A stretch of 64,000 nucleotides of DNA from Rhodocytophaga aerolata (GTDB taxonomy: Bacteria; Bacteroidota; Bacteroidia; Cytophagales; 172606-1): assembly GCF_030503435.1 (NCBI RefSeq), contig NZ_JAUKPO010000001.1:62001-126000 (forward strand), written 5' to 3'. The position numbers and the translations under genes are program-made. Shown here in pieces: positions 42,691-53,300 of this stretch. The notes beneath the pieces were generated by a model that was not told the DNA's origin, made no database searches, and saw only the letters and a program-made list of their open reading frames with translations. The number at the start of each line of letters is the position of its first letter. Position 1 is the first letter of the stretch.

Positions 42691-44526
42691 CTATTCATTT
42701 TCGTGGATTAACTGGATCTGTCTTTTTAAGGTATTATACTCTTGCTGAGCCGCTTCTATCTTCTGATTAAACTCTTCTTTTAATTTAGTAGCAGTTTTAG
42801 AATTGGCAAAAAACTCCATATTATTCTTCCATAAAGCAATATCATTCTCAATCTGCGACAAACGTTTACGCATTGAAGCTTCCTTTTTATGCAGTTGCTT
42901 CATCGCTTTGGGGTTTGTACGGGAAGCATTCATTTCTACAGAAAGTTGTATTTTGTCTTTATCCCGGTCAGATAGTTGCTTGCTTTGCTGCAAAAATTGC
43001 TGAATGGCATCTGAGTAACGTTTCTGAATGCTATGCATATGTTTACGTGGTACAAAACCAGTATTCTGCCATTCACTGCGTAATTGTTCCAAAGATTTCA
43101 CATCAGCTTCACCGCTTGCTGCCATCTTCTCTATGGCTTCACATATCTGCACCTTTTTCTCATAATTAACTTCGTACTGCCTTTCTACCTGGTTGCGCTG
43201 TCCTCTGCGTTTGTCGAAAAATGCATCACAGGCAGACTTGAAGCGGTCGAATATATGATTACGCTGCTTTTCTGGCACAGGTCCTATGTCTTTCCACTCT
43301 TGCTGTAAGTGTTTTACCTGCTCTGCAGCCTGTTCCAGGTCTACTTCTTCATTGCTATTCAAGGCTTCTACCCGCTCACACAGTTCTGTCTTCTTTTGCA
43401 GATTTTCCTCCCGGTAGGCTTCCAGGTTTTTAAAAAACTCGTTTTTATTATGAAAAAAAGTTTTGAAAGCAGCCCAGAAACGTTTGTTTACGTCTTTAGC
43501 CTTTTCTTTTGGCACAGGCCCTACAGATTCCCATTGTTTTTGCAGTTCCAGAATCTCTTTGGTTTTGTCGTTCCAGTCAGAGATTTTAGAAGAATTAAAT
43601 GAAGTAAACTGCTCGGCCTTTTCACTCAAAGTCGTTTTTACTTGCAGGTGATTTTGCATCTCCTTTTTGCTGACTTCCAACTGCTCGCGGCGCTTGTTGT
43701 AGATCACATCTGAAGCAGCTTTAAATCGTTGCCAGAGGGCTTCCTGCTCCTCTTTCGGTACCGGCCCTACATGCTTGTATTCTTCATGCAGATCATTCAA
43801 TTCTTTTATCACCTGGCTGGAAGGCGCTTGCTCAGCTAGTTTTTCGGCTTTCTCGCAGATCTCCTGCTTTAAGGTCAGGTTCTTTTTTCTGTCTAGTTCT
43901 TTTAGCTCGAAATAAATGCTGCGGTTACTATAAAACAACTCGATCAGGGCGTTATAGTTTGCCCACAGATTTTTCGCTTGGGCAGCCGGAACCGGCCCAA
44001 TGGTTTTCCACTCATCCTGAATCTGCTTCAGCGCAGCTATACTGGCTGTGGTTTCTTCAGCATCTGTTAGTTGCCTTAATTTATCGAGTAGCGCATTTTT
44101 GGCTTGCAGGTTCTTTTCTTTTTCGCGTTCTGAATCCTGCAATTGTTTTGCTTTTTTCTCCTTCAGCTGGCGGTAAGCCTGCTCAAAACGGTGCGTTACT
44201 TCATCTGCTTTATAGTCGAAATCGTCTTGCTCTCCTCCTTCAGCAATAAATTTTTCCAGAGCCTCGCCTCTTTCTTTGTCTTTTATTTCATCAAATACAG
44301 GCTTTATCTGCCGGAGTATAGCATCTACTTTTTTATAATCCTGTTCCTTCAGCAAACCTTCTGCTGTATGCATGAGTTCTTCTTTGGAAAGATGAGAATA
44401 ATCTACGGACTCTTCTACCTCTGCTTCCATCTCCTGCTCATGCCCTTCATGTTCCTCTTCCAATGTGTCAGGCTGCTGATGTTTCCGTAAAATTTCTTCT
44501 TCCGTATGTTCTTTTTCAGTATTCAT
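42691..44526 (-). CDS. DUF349 repeat protein
   Basis: A 611-residue highly charged helical protein. Its core (about residues 150-520) is a tandem of DUF349-type repeats, recognisable by the recurring W..(I/V)GPVP step (EWKTIGPVP, EEYKHVGPVP, QWESVGPVP, EWKDIGPVP, EWQNTGFVP). The N-terminus is acidic and disordered and the C-terminus is a coiled coil. Cellular role is unknown; the family is widespread in Bacteroidota. It is the first chromosomal gene beside the tRNA. Confidence 0.85.
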   Translation of the reverse strand: MNTEKEHTEEEILRKHQQPDTLEEEHEGHEQEMEAEVEESVDYSHLSKEELMHTAEGLLKEQDYKKVDAILRQIKPVFDEIKDKERGEALEKFIAEGGEQDDFDYKADEVTHRFEQAYRQLKEKKAKQLQDSEREKEKNLQAKNALLDKLRQLTDAEETTASIAALKQIQDEWKTIGPVPAAQAKNLWANYNALIELFYSNRSIYFELKELDRKKNLTLKQEICEKAEKLAEQAPSSQVIKELNDLHEEYKHVGPVPKEEQEALWQRFKAASDVIYNKRREQLEVSKKEMQNHLQVKTTLSEKAEQFTSFNSSKISDWNDKTKEILELQKQWESVGPVPKEKAKDVNKRFWAAFKTFFHNKNEFFKNLEAYREENLQKKTELCERVEALNSNEEVDLEQAAEQVKHLQQEWKDIGPVPEKQRNHIFDRFKSACDAFFDKRRGQRNQVERQYEVNYEKKVQICEAIEKMAASGEADVKSLEQLRSEWQNTGFVPRKHMHSIQKRYSDAIQQFLQQSKQLSDRDKDKIQLSVEMNASRTNPKAMKQLHKKEASMRKRLSQIENDIALWKNNMEFFANSKTATKLKEEFNQKIEAAQQEYNTLKRQIQLIHENE

Positions 44527-44565
44527 TATTTGCCCTATTACTGTCCTACAATACTATGAATATTA

Positions 44566-44597
44566 CAAAATTAATAAAATTCACTTACTTTGTACAA
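44566..44597 (-). promoter_or_regulatory. Promoter for the DUF349 gene
   Basis: On the minus strand, TTG at 44597-44595 and TAATTTTG at 44573-44566 are 24 bases apart, the same as at the element promoters and the PadR promoter. The start codon follows 40 bases later. Confidence 0.65.
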
Positions 44598-44693
44598 TAT
44601 AATATAAATAAACAGGCTTGAAAAAGGCTTTATTTTGCCAACGCTATTTCAAGTTCTTAAAATTATCAGTTTTACTATAAGGTTTATATCCCT

Positions 44694-45347
44694 ATGAGTG
44701 AAAAATATAATCTGGCAGCTATCCGGAAAGAGTATACGTTGCAAGATCTGACGCTTGAGCAAACCGCACCTGAGCCTTTTACCCAGTTTCAGCAATGGCT
44801 TGCCGAAGCTCTGGAAGCAAAAGTACCCGAACCCAATGCCATGCATTTAGCTACTGTATCGGCCAATGGCCGGCCTTCGGGTAGAATTGTACTGCTAAAA
44901 GGCCTTACAGAAAAAGGGTTCGTATTTTTTACAAATTACCAAAGCCGCAAAGGACAAGAACTGGCCAGTAACCAGTGGGCAAGCCTTACCTTTTTCTGGC
45001 CAGAATTAGAAAGGCAAGTGCGTATAGAGGGCAGCACGGAACTGATTTCTGCTCAGCAGTCTGATGCGTATTTTCATAGCCGCCCCCGTGGCAGCCAGAT
45101 CGGGGCATGGGCCTCTCCACAGAGCCAGCAAATTCCTGGCAGGCAGGTCCTGGAAGAAAATACTACCCGTCTTAAAGAAGAATTCGGCCAGGAACAGCTT
45201 ATTCCCCGTCCGCCACATTGGGGAGGCTACTGTATAGTGCCTGATAGCATAGAATTCTGGCAAGGCCGCCCTAGCCGCCTCCACGACCGCATTGTGTATA
45301 CTAAAACGGCAGAGAATACCTGGCAAAAACACCGTTTGGCTCCTTAA
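44694..45347 (+). CDS. pdxH: Pyridoxamine 5'-phosphate oxidase
   Basis: A 217-residue FMN enzyme that oxidises pyridoxamine or pyridoxine 5'-phosphate to pyridoxal 5'-phosphate. It shows the FMN-binding segments [20 protein letters not shown] and [10 protein letters not shown]. The signature region [17 protein letters not shown] and the C-terminal [12 protein letters not shown] carry the phosphate- and substrate-binding residues. The length is usual for the family. It is convergent with hisH. Confidence 0.95.
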   Translation: MSEKYNLAAIRKEYTLQDLTLEQTAPEPFTQFQQWLAEALEAKVPEPNAMHLATVSANGRPSGRIVLLKGLTEKGFVFFTNYQSRKGQELASNQWASLTFFWPELERQVRIEGSTELISAQQSDAYFHSRPRGSQIGAWASPQSQQIPGRQVLEENTTRLKEEFGQEQLIPRPPHWGGYCIVPDSIEFWQGRPSRLHDRIVYTKTAENTWQKHRLAP

Positions 45348-45427
45348 GCTGATGTCATTAATTAGTGCTCCTTGGTTTTGATAAAACTTATTGCCAACAA
45401 CTAACTCTATTTAATTCGCTGATTAGG

Positions 45428-46060
45428 TTATTCTGCAAGTAACACTTTTTCCTTCAGGCTGATAAAATTAGTCAAGATGGCGGCTCCGGCAGGGCCGCTT
45501 TTTTCCGGGTGGAACTGGCAGGCATAGAAGTTTGCTTTATGCAGCATGGCACTAAAGGGTTCTATGTAGTGCGTGGTGGCAATGGTGTATTCGCTAAGCG
45601 GTGCATAATAACTATGTACATAATATACATAGGCATTTTCCGGCAAACCTTTCAGTAGTTCACTCTGGTAATCGGTTAGTGTATTCCAACCCATATGTGG
45701 AATTTTTAATGACTCTCCGCTGGCTGTACGGGCTTTTTGACTATCGAAGCGTTTTACGGTAAGATCGAAGATGTTCAGGCAATCGGTATTGTTTTCTTCG
45801 GAGAACCGGCACATGAGTTGCAAACCCAGGCATACACCTAAGACTGGTTGCTCCAATGTAGGAATAAGCTTATCTAATCCTTTTTTCCGGAGGTAATACA
45901 TGGCGGTACTGGCCTCTCCAACACCCGGAAAAATAACCCGGTCTGCCGACCGTATCACTTGTTCGTCGTCACTTAATATAGGCTCTATGCCCAGGCGTTG
46001 TAAGGCGTATGTAACCGATTGAACATTGCCTGCATTGTATTTGATAATTACTATTTTCAT
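45428..46060 (-). CDS. hisH: Imidazole glycerol phosphate synthase glutaminase subunit HisH
   Basis: A 210-residue class I glutamine amidotransferase with catalytic C77 (GVCLGLQLM), H184 and E186 (QFHPEKSG). The N-terminal strand KIVIIKYNAGNVQSV fits HisH. With HisF it supplies ammonia for imidazole glycerol phosphate formation in histidine biosynthesis. No other his gene is in the window, so it is split from the operon. It lies 135 bases downstream of phhA on the same strand and may be cotranscribed with it. Confidence 0.93.
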   Translation of the reverse strand: MKIVIIKYNAGNVQSVTYALQRLGIEPILSDDEQVIRSADRVIFPGVGEASTAMYYLRKKGLDKLIPTLEQPVLGVCLGLQLMCRFSEENNTDCLNIFDLTVKRFDSQKARTASGESLKIPHMGWNTLTDYQSELLKGLPENAYVYYVHSYYAPLSEYTIATTHYIEPFSAMLHKANFYACQFHPEKSGPAGAAILTNFISLKEKVLLAE

Positions 46061-46195
46061 AAGATGGCACGGGTTATTTATGTATTATCTCCTCCGGTAG
46101 GTACAAAGATAGACACAGGAAAAGACAAAGTATCAGGCGTTGATTGGTTTTGTGTAAAACGTATACTTGCTATATGAGTCCATCGCCGGCTTTGC

Positions 46196-46939
46196 TCACA
46201 CAGATTTAAGTAACAGCGAATTTTTTACTTCTTGTTCTATATGTCTTTCAATTTCACCTACCGAGTTGAATAATTGCTCATAAGAATCAATGACGAAGTA
46301 TTTTTCCTGGTATTTATCTTTAATATACGGCGTATCAATAATTTCTTTTACCTGATAAGGCACTCGCTTAGGTATATTACTCTCCAGCGAATAGTTGGTT
46401 TCTCCTGTAGAAGACAATATGCCTGCCCCATAAATTCGCAGCTTCCCCTGTTCTCGTATGAGACCAAATTCTACAGTATACCAGTACAACCTGGATACTA
46501 GTTCAATCGCCAGTTCATTATCAATATATTTTAGGGCAATGCGGCTTAAGCCCTGTAAAAAATTACACAAATCCGGGTTGGTAAGCAGCGGAACATGGCC
46601 AAAAACATCATGAAACATATCCGGCTCTTGCAGATAATCCAGCTGACTCATTTTGCGGAGCCAGGTAGTGGCACAAAACCGCTTGTTATTCATCAATTCA
46701 AAAAACTCTTTGTTCGGAAGCAATCCTGCCACTACATGCAGTTGCCAGCCAGTATAGGTGTGTAATATCTTGTTAACCTCCTCAAAATTAGGAATGTGGT
46801 CAGCCGTAAAGTTTATCCTCCGGATTCCCTCCAGGTATTCTTGAGAGGCTGCATTGGGCAAGTTAACAATTTGCCGTTCAAACAGAATCCGCCACACATG
46901 CTGATCTTCTGCTGTGTATTTGTCATAGTGCTGTCTCAT
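46196..46939 (-). CDS. phhA: Phenylalanine 4-monooxygenase
   Basis: This 247-residue non-heme iron hydroxylase converts phenylalanine to tyrosine with tetrahydropterin. The iron ligands are H110 and H115 (FHDVFGHVPLL) and E157 (YWYTVEFGL). The protein is of the short bacterial type without the regulatory ACT domain of animal enzymes. The upstream region carries a Tyr/His-rich leader frame and a terminator, so attenuation control is likely. Confidence 0.95.
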   Translation of the reverse strand: MRQHYDKYTAEDQHVWRILFERQIVNLPNAASQEYLEGIRRINFTADHIPNFEEVNKILHTYTGWQLHVVAGLLPNKEFFELMNNKRFCATTWLRKMSQLDYLQEPDMFHDVFGHVPLLTNPDLCNFLQGLSRIALKYIDNELAIELVSRLYWYTVEFGLIREQGKLRIYGAGILSSTGETNYSLESNIPKRVPYQVKEIIDTPYIKDKYQEKYFVIDSYEQLFNSVGEIERHIEQEVKNSLLLKSV

Positions 46940-47016
46940 CTCTATACGATTTTAATTATACCCATTATACTATTTTAAACAGAAATTATACCATTTATGT
47001 TGTACCAGATAGAAGC

Positions 47017-47047
47017 AAAAAAGCCTGACTCTTTCCGGAATCAGGCT
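47017..47047 (-). terminator. Intrinsic terminator between the leader frame and phhA (attenuator)
   Basis: On the minus strand AGCCTGA (47047-47041) pairs with TCAGGCT (47028-47022), separated by 12 bases, and a T6 run follows. It lies 27 bases after the leader stop and 78 bases before the phhA start. The loop TTCCGGAAAG is complementary, with one bulge, to CTTTCGGAA in the leader codons 18-20, which offers an antiterminator. In addition CTCTCTAT at the leader start is complementary to ATAGAGAG just before the hairpin. Confidence 0.68.
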
Positions 47048-47074
47048 CTCTATAAAGGTTAGTTAATATCTAAA

Positions 47075-47158
47075 CTAATTTTTAAACAGACCACTATATT
47101 CCGAAAGGTGTTTCCGGGCATGATAATATGCATAGTGGTAAGTACGGGTAAATTTCAT
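47075..47158 (-). CDS. Candidate leader peptide, 27 residues, rich in Tyr and His
   Basis: The frame begins MKFTRTYHYAYYHARKH and ends GLFKN. It holds 5 Tyr, 3 His and 2 Phe in 27 residues, with seven Tyr/His within residues 7-17. A terminator follows, then phhA (product tyrosine) and hisH (histidine synthesis). This is the layout of an amino-acid attenuator: ribosome stalling at Tyr or His codons would favour readthrough. It could instead be a small independent protein; nothing but composition and context separates the two. Confidence 0.6.
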   Translation of the reverse strand: MKFTRTYHYAYYHARKHLSEYSGLFKN

Positions 47159-47192
47159 AGAGAGTAAATATTGAAAATTACTTTTGTAAACC

Positions 47193-47224
47193 CAAATTTA
47201 TGAGTCAAAAAATTTAGTTGCCAT
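47193..47224 (-). promoter_or_regulatory. Candidate promoter for the phhA leader
   Basis: On the minus strand TAAATTTG at 47200-47193 is a perfect downstream box, 35 bases before the leader start. The upstream box position holds ATG instead of TTG. The remaining gap up to the patatin gene (47225-47355) shows nothing clear. Confidence 0.4.
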
Positions 47225-47355
47225 TTAATCTCTTTCTAAATTACTGGTGACCTTTCTAGCACTTGGCTTTGCCGGAAAGTTTACAAAAACTGTATATTTT
47301 CTGACAGATTCAAGTATATTTCAATCACATTAGTTAACCCCTGCTTTTTATCCCT

Positions 47356-48405
47356 ATGGCAAGTTTCACTCCTGAGAAAAAATTTATACGCATATTATCA
47401 ATAGATGGCGGCGGCGTCCGGGGAATTATACCCGGGCAGATTCTGGCCAAACTGGAACATAAACTTCAGGCAAGAACCGGCGACCCCGAGAAACGACTGG
47501 CCGACTACTTTGATTTTTTTGCAGGCACCGGAACTGGGGGCATCTTAAGTTGTGCGTATATTACCCCTTTGAAAGAAAAAATACGGACACCCAGATTTTC
47601 TGCCAGCCAGATTGTAGATTTCTATATCCGGTATGCAGGCGCTATATTTGACAACACGTTCGACCACAAACTTATTACATTAGGCGGTTTGCTAGATGAG
47701 CAATACAGCGCTGTAGGGATGGAAAAAATGTTTGCCGACTATTTTGAAACCATTCAGCTGAGCCAGCTGCTAAAACCTTGTGTCATCACATCGTATGATA
47801 TCCACCGGCGGCGGGGGCATTTTTTTACACAACATACCGCCAGCCGGCCTTCCTCCGATTTTTATGTACGCGATATAGCACGGGCCACATCTGCTATTCC
47901 CACCTATTTTGAATGCAAAGAGATAGCTTCTTTGTCTGGCGTAAGTTATCCGCTGGTGGACGGAAGCATTGTAGCGTATAATCCGGCATTATGTGCCGTT
48001 GCCGAAGTGAGTAAAGTATTCTATGGCAGCCAGGCCAGAACACAGCAAGCCACCCTGCCTGCTATGCTCATTTTATCGCTAGGTACCGGTCTTCCAAAAA
48101 TGCAATACAGCTATGAAGATGCCAAAGACTGGGGACTGGCAAAATGGGCGCGTCCTCTCCAACGCATGACGGCTTCGGCCAATGCGGAGGCCGTAGATTA
48201 TCAATTACAACAGTTGTATACTAGTATAGGGGCAAGGCAACAATACCTGCGAATCAATCCTGAATTACCAATAGATGTGGCTGCTGAAATAGATAATGTA
48301 CAACCGCAGAATTTGCAAGCCCTGAAAGAGCTGGGAGATACCACTTTTGAAGCAATGGAACTGGAACTTGATAAATTTGTAAGTCTGATGTTGGAAGAAG
48401 AATAA
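47356..48405 (+). CDS. Patatin-like phospholipase family protein with altered nucleophile motif
   Basis: A 349-residue patatin-fold protein with the oxyanion loop DGGGVRG (residues 17-23) and the dyad region LVDGSI (D202). The nucleophile elbow, normally G-x-S-x-G, reads GTGTGG at residues 57-62, so residue 59 is Gly (codon GGA at 47530) where Ser is expected. Unless another Ser takes over, lipid acyl hydrolase activity would be lost. Otherwise the length and fold are normal. It is read divergently from the phhA leader. Confidence 0.8.
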   Translation: MASFTPEKKFIRILSIDGGGVRGIIPGQILAKLEHKLQARTGDPEKRLADYFDFFAGTGTGGILSCAYITPLKEKIRTPRFSASQIVDFYIRYAGAIFDNTFDHKLITLGGLLDEQYSAVGMEKMFADYFETIQLSQLLKPCVITSYDIHRRRGHFFTQHTASRPSSDFYVRDIARATSAIPTYFECKEIASLSGVSYPLVDGSIVAYNPALCAVAEVSKVFYGSQARTQQATLPAMLILSLGTGLPKMQYSYEDAKDWGLAKWARPLQRMTASANAEAVDYQLQQLYTSIGARQQYLRINPELPIDVAAEIDNVQPQNLQALKELGDTTFEAMELELDKFVSLMLEEE

Positions 48406-48449
48406 AAGAATTAATTCAAACCCATTTGTCAGGCATCATTAATCATGCA

Positions 48450-49256
48450 TCATTGGCTGTATTGATGAATAATTTGCTGTAGTTGCTCATGCAGGAGAGG
48501 TGCAGCAGCACAGAATGTATAGTTTAGCTTATCTTTCGTCAGTGGGTTAGTATAATCCATAGGCTTGCCAAAAAAATCGGTATACTTCCCTCCTGCCTCT
48601 TCTACTAGTATATGAATCGCTACATTGTCCCAGATGCGGCTGGTACGGTTCAATACGGCTCCGTAGCTCCCTCTGGCTAGCATGGCCAGGTCAAACACGC
48701 TATTGCTGCAACGCAGATTACGGATACGCAAGACAATTTCGGCTAACAAGCGGCATTCGGTATAGGTAAGCGTAGGGTTTTCCTGGTGACCGTCCACTCC
48801 ATAAGCGACCAAAGCAGCTAACAGGTTATTTTGCTCTGTGACTGCCAGTTTTTGTCCATTGCAATAAGCTCCTTTGTTTTTCTCAGCAATATACATTTCC
48901 CCAAATGCGGGCAAGGCTATACCACTGGCTATAGGGGTGGCATCTTCCAGCAAGCCAATCATTATACCATAGGTAGGTATGCCATTGGCAAAATTACTAG
49001 TGCCGTCTATAGGATCGACCACCCAGGTAAAAGCTGAACCTTTATCGAGTACACCTGCTTCTTCATCAATAATATTGTGCGTAGGAAAAGACTTTTCTAT
49101 AGATTCTATTATTTTCTGGCCAATTTCCAGGTCAGTCTGGGTAAGCACCTGGTTGTTATCTCCTGTCTTAATAGTAGTGGCTACTTTGCCGAAATTTCTG
49201 GTGGCAATACCTGAAACAAGTGCTAAAGTCTGATTCAAAAAATTAGTATAGTGCAT
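48450..49256 (-). CDS. Inositol monophosphatase family protein
   Basis: A 268-residue member of the IMPase/FBPase/CysQ fold with metal-binding motifs DEEAG (near residue 61), DPIDGTSNF (near 77) and WDNVAIHILVEEAGG (near 213). It removes phosphate from inositol phosphates or related substrates; the exact substrate (inositol phosphate, PAP or another sugar phosphate) cannot be decided here. It is convergent with the patatin gene. Confidence 0.9.
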   Translation of the reverse strand: MHYTNFLNQTLALVSGIATRNFGKVATTIKTGDNNQVLTQTDLEIGQKIIESIEKSFPTHNIIDEEAGVLDKGSAFTWVVDPIDGTSNFANGIPTYGIMIGLLEDATPIASGIALPAFGEMYIAEKNKGAYCNGQKLAVTEQNNLLAALVAYGVDGHQENPTLTYTECRLLAEIVLRIRNLRCSNSVFDLAMLARGSYGAVLNRTSRIWDNVAIHILVEEAGGKYTDFFGKPMDYTNPLTKDKLNYTFCAAAPLLHEQLQQIIHQYSQ

Positions 49257-49469
49257 AAAGGGATTTTGGTTTAATAAAGAAATATAATTTGCATATTATC
49301 AATTTTATTTTTAACTTTAAATTGTTACAAAACAACAAATAACTCTCAGGTTATCTGTTTGAAAATACCCCTCACTGAGGCATAGGTGCTGGCAAATCAA
49401 CAAAGCTCCCATCTGTCAGCACCTTGCCTCATTTTTTTGTTTCCTGATATCTATACTGCGGCTATAAAA

Positions 49470-49498
49470 GTAAAAATCCTCACCATTTGATGAGGATT
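49470..49498 (-). terminator. Intrinsic terminator downstream of the ABC ATPase gene
   Basis: On the minus strand AATCCTCA and TGAGGATT pair over 8 bases around an 8-base loop and are followed by TTTTA. It lies 28 bases past the ATPase stop at 49526. The rest of 49257-49469 shows no gene. Confidence 0.65.
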
Positions 49499-49525
49499 AT
49501 CTGTTTTATATCTAGTACAAGCAAA

Positions 49526-50251
49526 TTAATGGATAGTGGCGCTTATAGCCTGCCGGGCTTTCCGGATATCTTTATTTAGCGTATCTGATTCTATTAATCC
49601 ATCGCGCAGGCGTATAATGCGGTGAGCGTACTGGGCAATATCTTCTTCGTGGGTTACCATAATAATGGTATTGCCCTTGCTGTGCAGATCTTCAAATAAG
49701 TCCATAATCTCATAAGAAGTTTTAGAGTCCAGGTTACCGGTAGGTTCGTCAGCCAGTACAATACTAGGGTTATTTACCAAGGCTCTGGCAATGGCCACCC
49801 GTTGCCGCTGCCCCCCGGAGAGTTCATTAGGTTTATGTTTCGCCCGGTCTCCCAACCCTACGCTTTTTAAGGCTTCCAGAGCCATTTCGGTGCGGTCAGC
49901 TTTGTTGTAACCGGCATAAATCAGGGGAAGAGCTACATTCTCCAGTGAGGTAGACCTTGGCAAGAGGTTAAATGTCTGGAAAACAAACCCAATTTCTTTA
50001 TTGCGGATTTCGGCCAGTTCATTTTCAGACATATCACTTACATCCTTGTTGTTAAGTATATAGGTACCACTGGTAGGTGTATCCAGGCAGCCAACTATAT
50101 TCATCAACGTAGATTTCCCGGAACCTGACGGCCCCATAAAAGCCACATATTCTCCTTTATCAATAGATATGGTGATCGACTTTAATGCTTCAATTACTTC
50201 GCTACCCATTACATACTTTTTAGAGATGTTACTTGTTTCTATAATCTTCAT
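49526..50251 (-). CDS. LolD/MacB-type ABC transporter ATPase
   Basis: A 241-residue ATPase with Walker A GPSGSGKS (residues 40-47), signature [15 protein letters not shown], Walker [15 protein letters not shown] and the switch His in MVTHEEDIA. The sequence type ([11 protein letters not shown] at the Q-loop) fits the MacB/LolD/FtsE-like class that works with FtsX-type permeases. No permease gene is adjacent, so it might serve permeases encoded elsewhere, including those at 11085 and 13762, which lack an ATPase. Confidence 0.9.
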   Translation of the reverse strand: MKIIETSNISKKYVMGSEVIEALKSITISIDKGEYVAFMGPSGSGKSTLMNIVGCLDTPTSGTYILNNKDVSDMSENELAEIRNKEIGFVFQTFNLLPRSTSLENVALPLIYAGYNKADRTEMALEALKSVGLGDRAKHKPNELSGGQRQRVAIARALVNNPSIVLADEPTGNLDSKTSYEIMDLFEDLHSKGNTIIMVTHEEDIAQYAHRIIRLRDGLIESDTLNKDIRKARQAISATIH

Positions 50252-50385
50252 AAGTAAATAAATGTGTTTGAAATGGCATGTTTACACTTGCTATAGTGGC
50301 AAGCTGGTGGTTAATCGTTAGAACATACATGTTGGATGCATGAGTAGGCTGTGCAGCTAACACAACTTCCAACAATATACAAAAT

Positions 50386-53300
50386 TTATTCCCAACCGGA
50401 AAGCATATTTTCTATAGAAGCTCTTTTTGCTTCATAAACCCGCAGGAATGATTGATAGTCGGCAGCACCTGTCAGAAACTGCAATTTATCGAGGTTTTCT
50501 TCGGCATACGTAAGCAGGCGCATTTCCAGGCATTGCAGAATATATGTTTTGAGCAACTCCGGCGAGAGTGGATGTAGTTGCAAGGCTGTAAGGCTAATCT
50601 GGTAGCCTTGTTCTGGATTTTCCCGGGTGGTATTGTAGAAATTAACAGCAAAATTGACGGTTGCAGGGTCCGTTGGAAGACGTTTTAAAGCCAGCCGGTA
50701 ATACTGATCTGCCTGGGCATATTGTTTTGCTTTTTCGTAGCTTCTGGCTTTCCAGAATAATTTCTCATCTACATATTCCTGCGGCACATTGGCTGAATCT
50801 ATGGCAGCCAGCCGAGGCGTAGCATCATTTTGCACATACAGCAGGTGCAATTGAATAGCTTTTACAAGGGCTTGTAATTCTTCACTAATTCCCCTAGACC
50901 TGGAAGCCAGTTCCAGCAACTGATTTGCTTGTATTAAACTATCCCTTTGAATATATTTTTCTGCTAGTCCGGCCAGGGCCCTAACCCGGTATTCTGCGGT
51001 GGCTATATGGCCAGCTACTTGTGGTAGAAGTATGTCTTTGCTAAAATGTACCAGCAATGCTTTTCCTGCGTCGTCTAGTGTAACTGCTGCTGAAGATGGT
51101 TGGCCGGTTAGAATTGCTTGCCCTATCGTTTGCATCTGAGCAGCAGTCGTTTTCATTTCTTCTGCTGCCTGCTGCCCCACTGATGACCAGGCTACCAAGG
51201 CTTCCGGCCATTGACCAGCTTCGGAAAGAGCAATAGCATAGTTTGGTAGCGAAGTACTATCGCCTAAATCAGCGGCTGCTTTAAAGTGGGTAGCAGCGCC
51301 AGTAAAAATATTTTGCTGCAAGAGCCACAAACCCAGAATTTTGTTAAAGTAAATGCCTCTGGAAGGTTTGCCTGCTACAATCAGATTTAATTGATCTAAC
51401 CCTCGTGCCCGGTCGTTGGCGTAGTATTCATAGGCGGCTTGTGCCAGGCGAAGATCTTCGGAGAATATGGCGTTTCGTTCAATAGTTTCCAGCCTGGTAA
51501 TAAGCTTAACCAGGCTGCTATCCGATGTACGCTTGTGATGCAAGGTATAGTTGAATAAATACGCAAAGCGTTCACGGGTAAGTACAGAGTCTGTAGCAAA
51601 ACCTGGGAGCAGGGTGGCTTCCTCAGTCAAATCAGCTAGTTGTGCTAATACCAGGCGGTTATTTTGCAACGATACATCCTGGCTGACAGGTTGCTTTGCC
51701 AGCAAAGAATCGGTGTTGATTGGATAGAGGTTTTTGTTCTTGATCCAGAAGGCCAGTAAGTTCGTGTGCACTACCTCCGGCTTTGAGGTTAGTTCTGCCG
51801 CCTGGGTAAAATAGTAGTAAGCGGAATCAGAAATATTGGTCTGGTTGTAGAGCAGCCCAAGGTTATTGTGTAATTCACCACTTCCGGGAAATTTTTTTAT
51901 TCCCTGCTGTAAGTTAAACAGTGCTTCAAAGATTAGTTCTTCCTGCTGATAAATATCACTTAAACTGCCGTAGGTATAGGAAGACGTATTTTTTATGGTA
52001 GCTTGTTTCAGATGCGTAATAGCAGATACTTTGTCGCCCTGATTCCGGGCCAGGGAAGCAATAGCATAATTAGATTTATGGTTCCGGTAATCGTACTGTA
52101 CCCCTAACCGGTAATACTGCTCAGCCAGGAAGTAATCTTGCTTCAGTGTATAAAAATCGCCCAGGTTGTTAAAATAACCTGCAACTGATTGGTATACCGG
52201 ATAAAAGTTGGCATAAAATAGCATAATTGCCACAATTATCACACTTAAGGCCCGGGCATAATAGAATGGGAAAGCTTTCGGCTGATACACTACCCGGTGT
52301 ACCGCCAGGCCTTGCTGCATTGGGGTTTTGAAATTAACCAATACATAGGCATAAAAAACAATCCCCATGGCCAGATGGCTGAACAAAATAGCATCTTCAA
52401 ACATTTCGATCATAGGATCGTTGGCGGTGGCAAAAAAATAGGTGATGGTGCTAATAGTGATCAAGGCTAAGCCCAGGTAAAGAAAAGCGCCATATGGAGT
52501 AAAAGGGATGATATTTTCAAAGGTACCGCTACGCTTACGGAATCCCCATAGCCCCAGAACCAGTGATATAGCCAAAACAAAAAAGGCATTCAGGTAAAAA
52601 ATATCCCAGCTGATAACGACTGAGTTATGCAGATACGCCAGTAATACATTAAACAGGTAAAAAAACGTAATTACCGTAAAATGGGTAAGGCTATTGTCGC
52701 CGCCAAAACCTCCTCCCTTAGTTACCAGATACAAAAATCCATGAACAATCTCTTGGGCTACTACTAAGATAACTACCACACTCAACGCCACTGGCACAAT
52801 AATACCATGGCTAATGAGGGATAATGCAGGATAGGTACTTTCAGAAAAAAAGGCAATAACAAGTGCTAACACAGCCGTTAATCCGGCAAAAGAAAGAAAT
52901 TGCAAAGGAAAAGAAGTATGGCTACGGAAAGCATGGAAGTAATAACTCAGGCCTCCATACAGGGCTACTGCCACTATAAAAAAAGTACTGTTTTTCCACC
53001 CGAAAACTTCTAATAAATCCAGTTTGAAGCTTGCCAGCATCAGGATGAATATGGCCATTGCCCCAATATACCAGAAACGCGGCAATACGGAAATCAGGCT
53101 TAATAACAGGACTATACTCAGGGAAATAACGCCTAACAGGCCATACATGGCCCAGGGATTCACTTGCATCAATGAGGCTACAAACTGCTCGGTTACATAG
53201 TACGATTCAAGCTCCACATTGAAATTAAATAGTCCCTTAGTAAAACTATCTATAGGCAACCCAATTTCCTGCAACTGTGTAGCCGGAAACCAGCTGAGTA

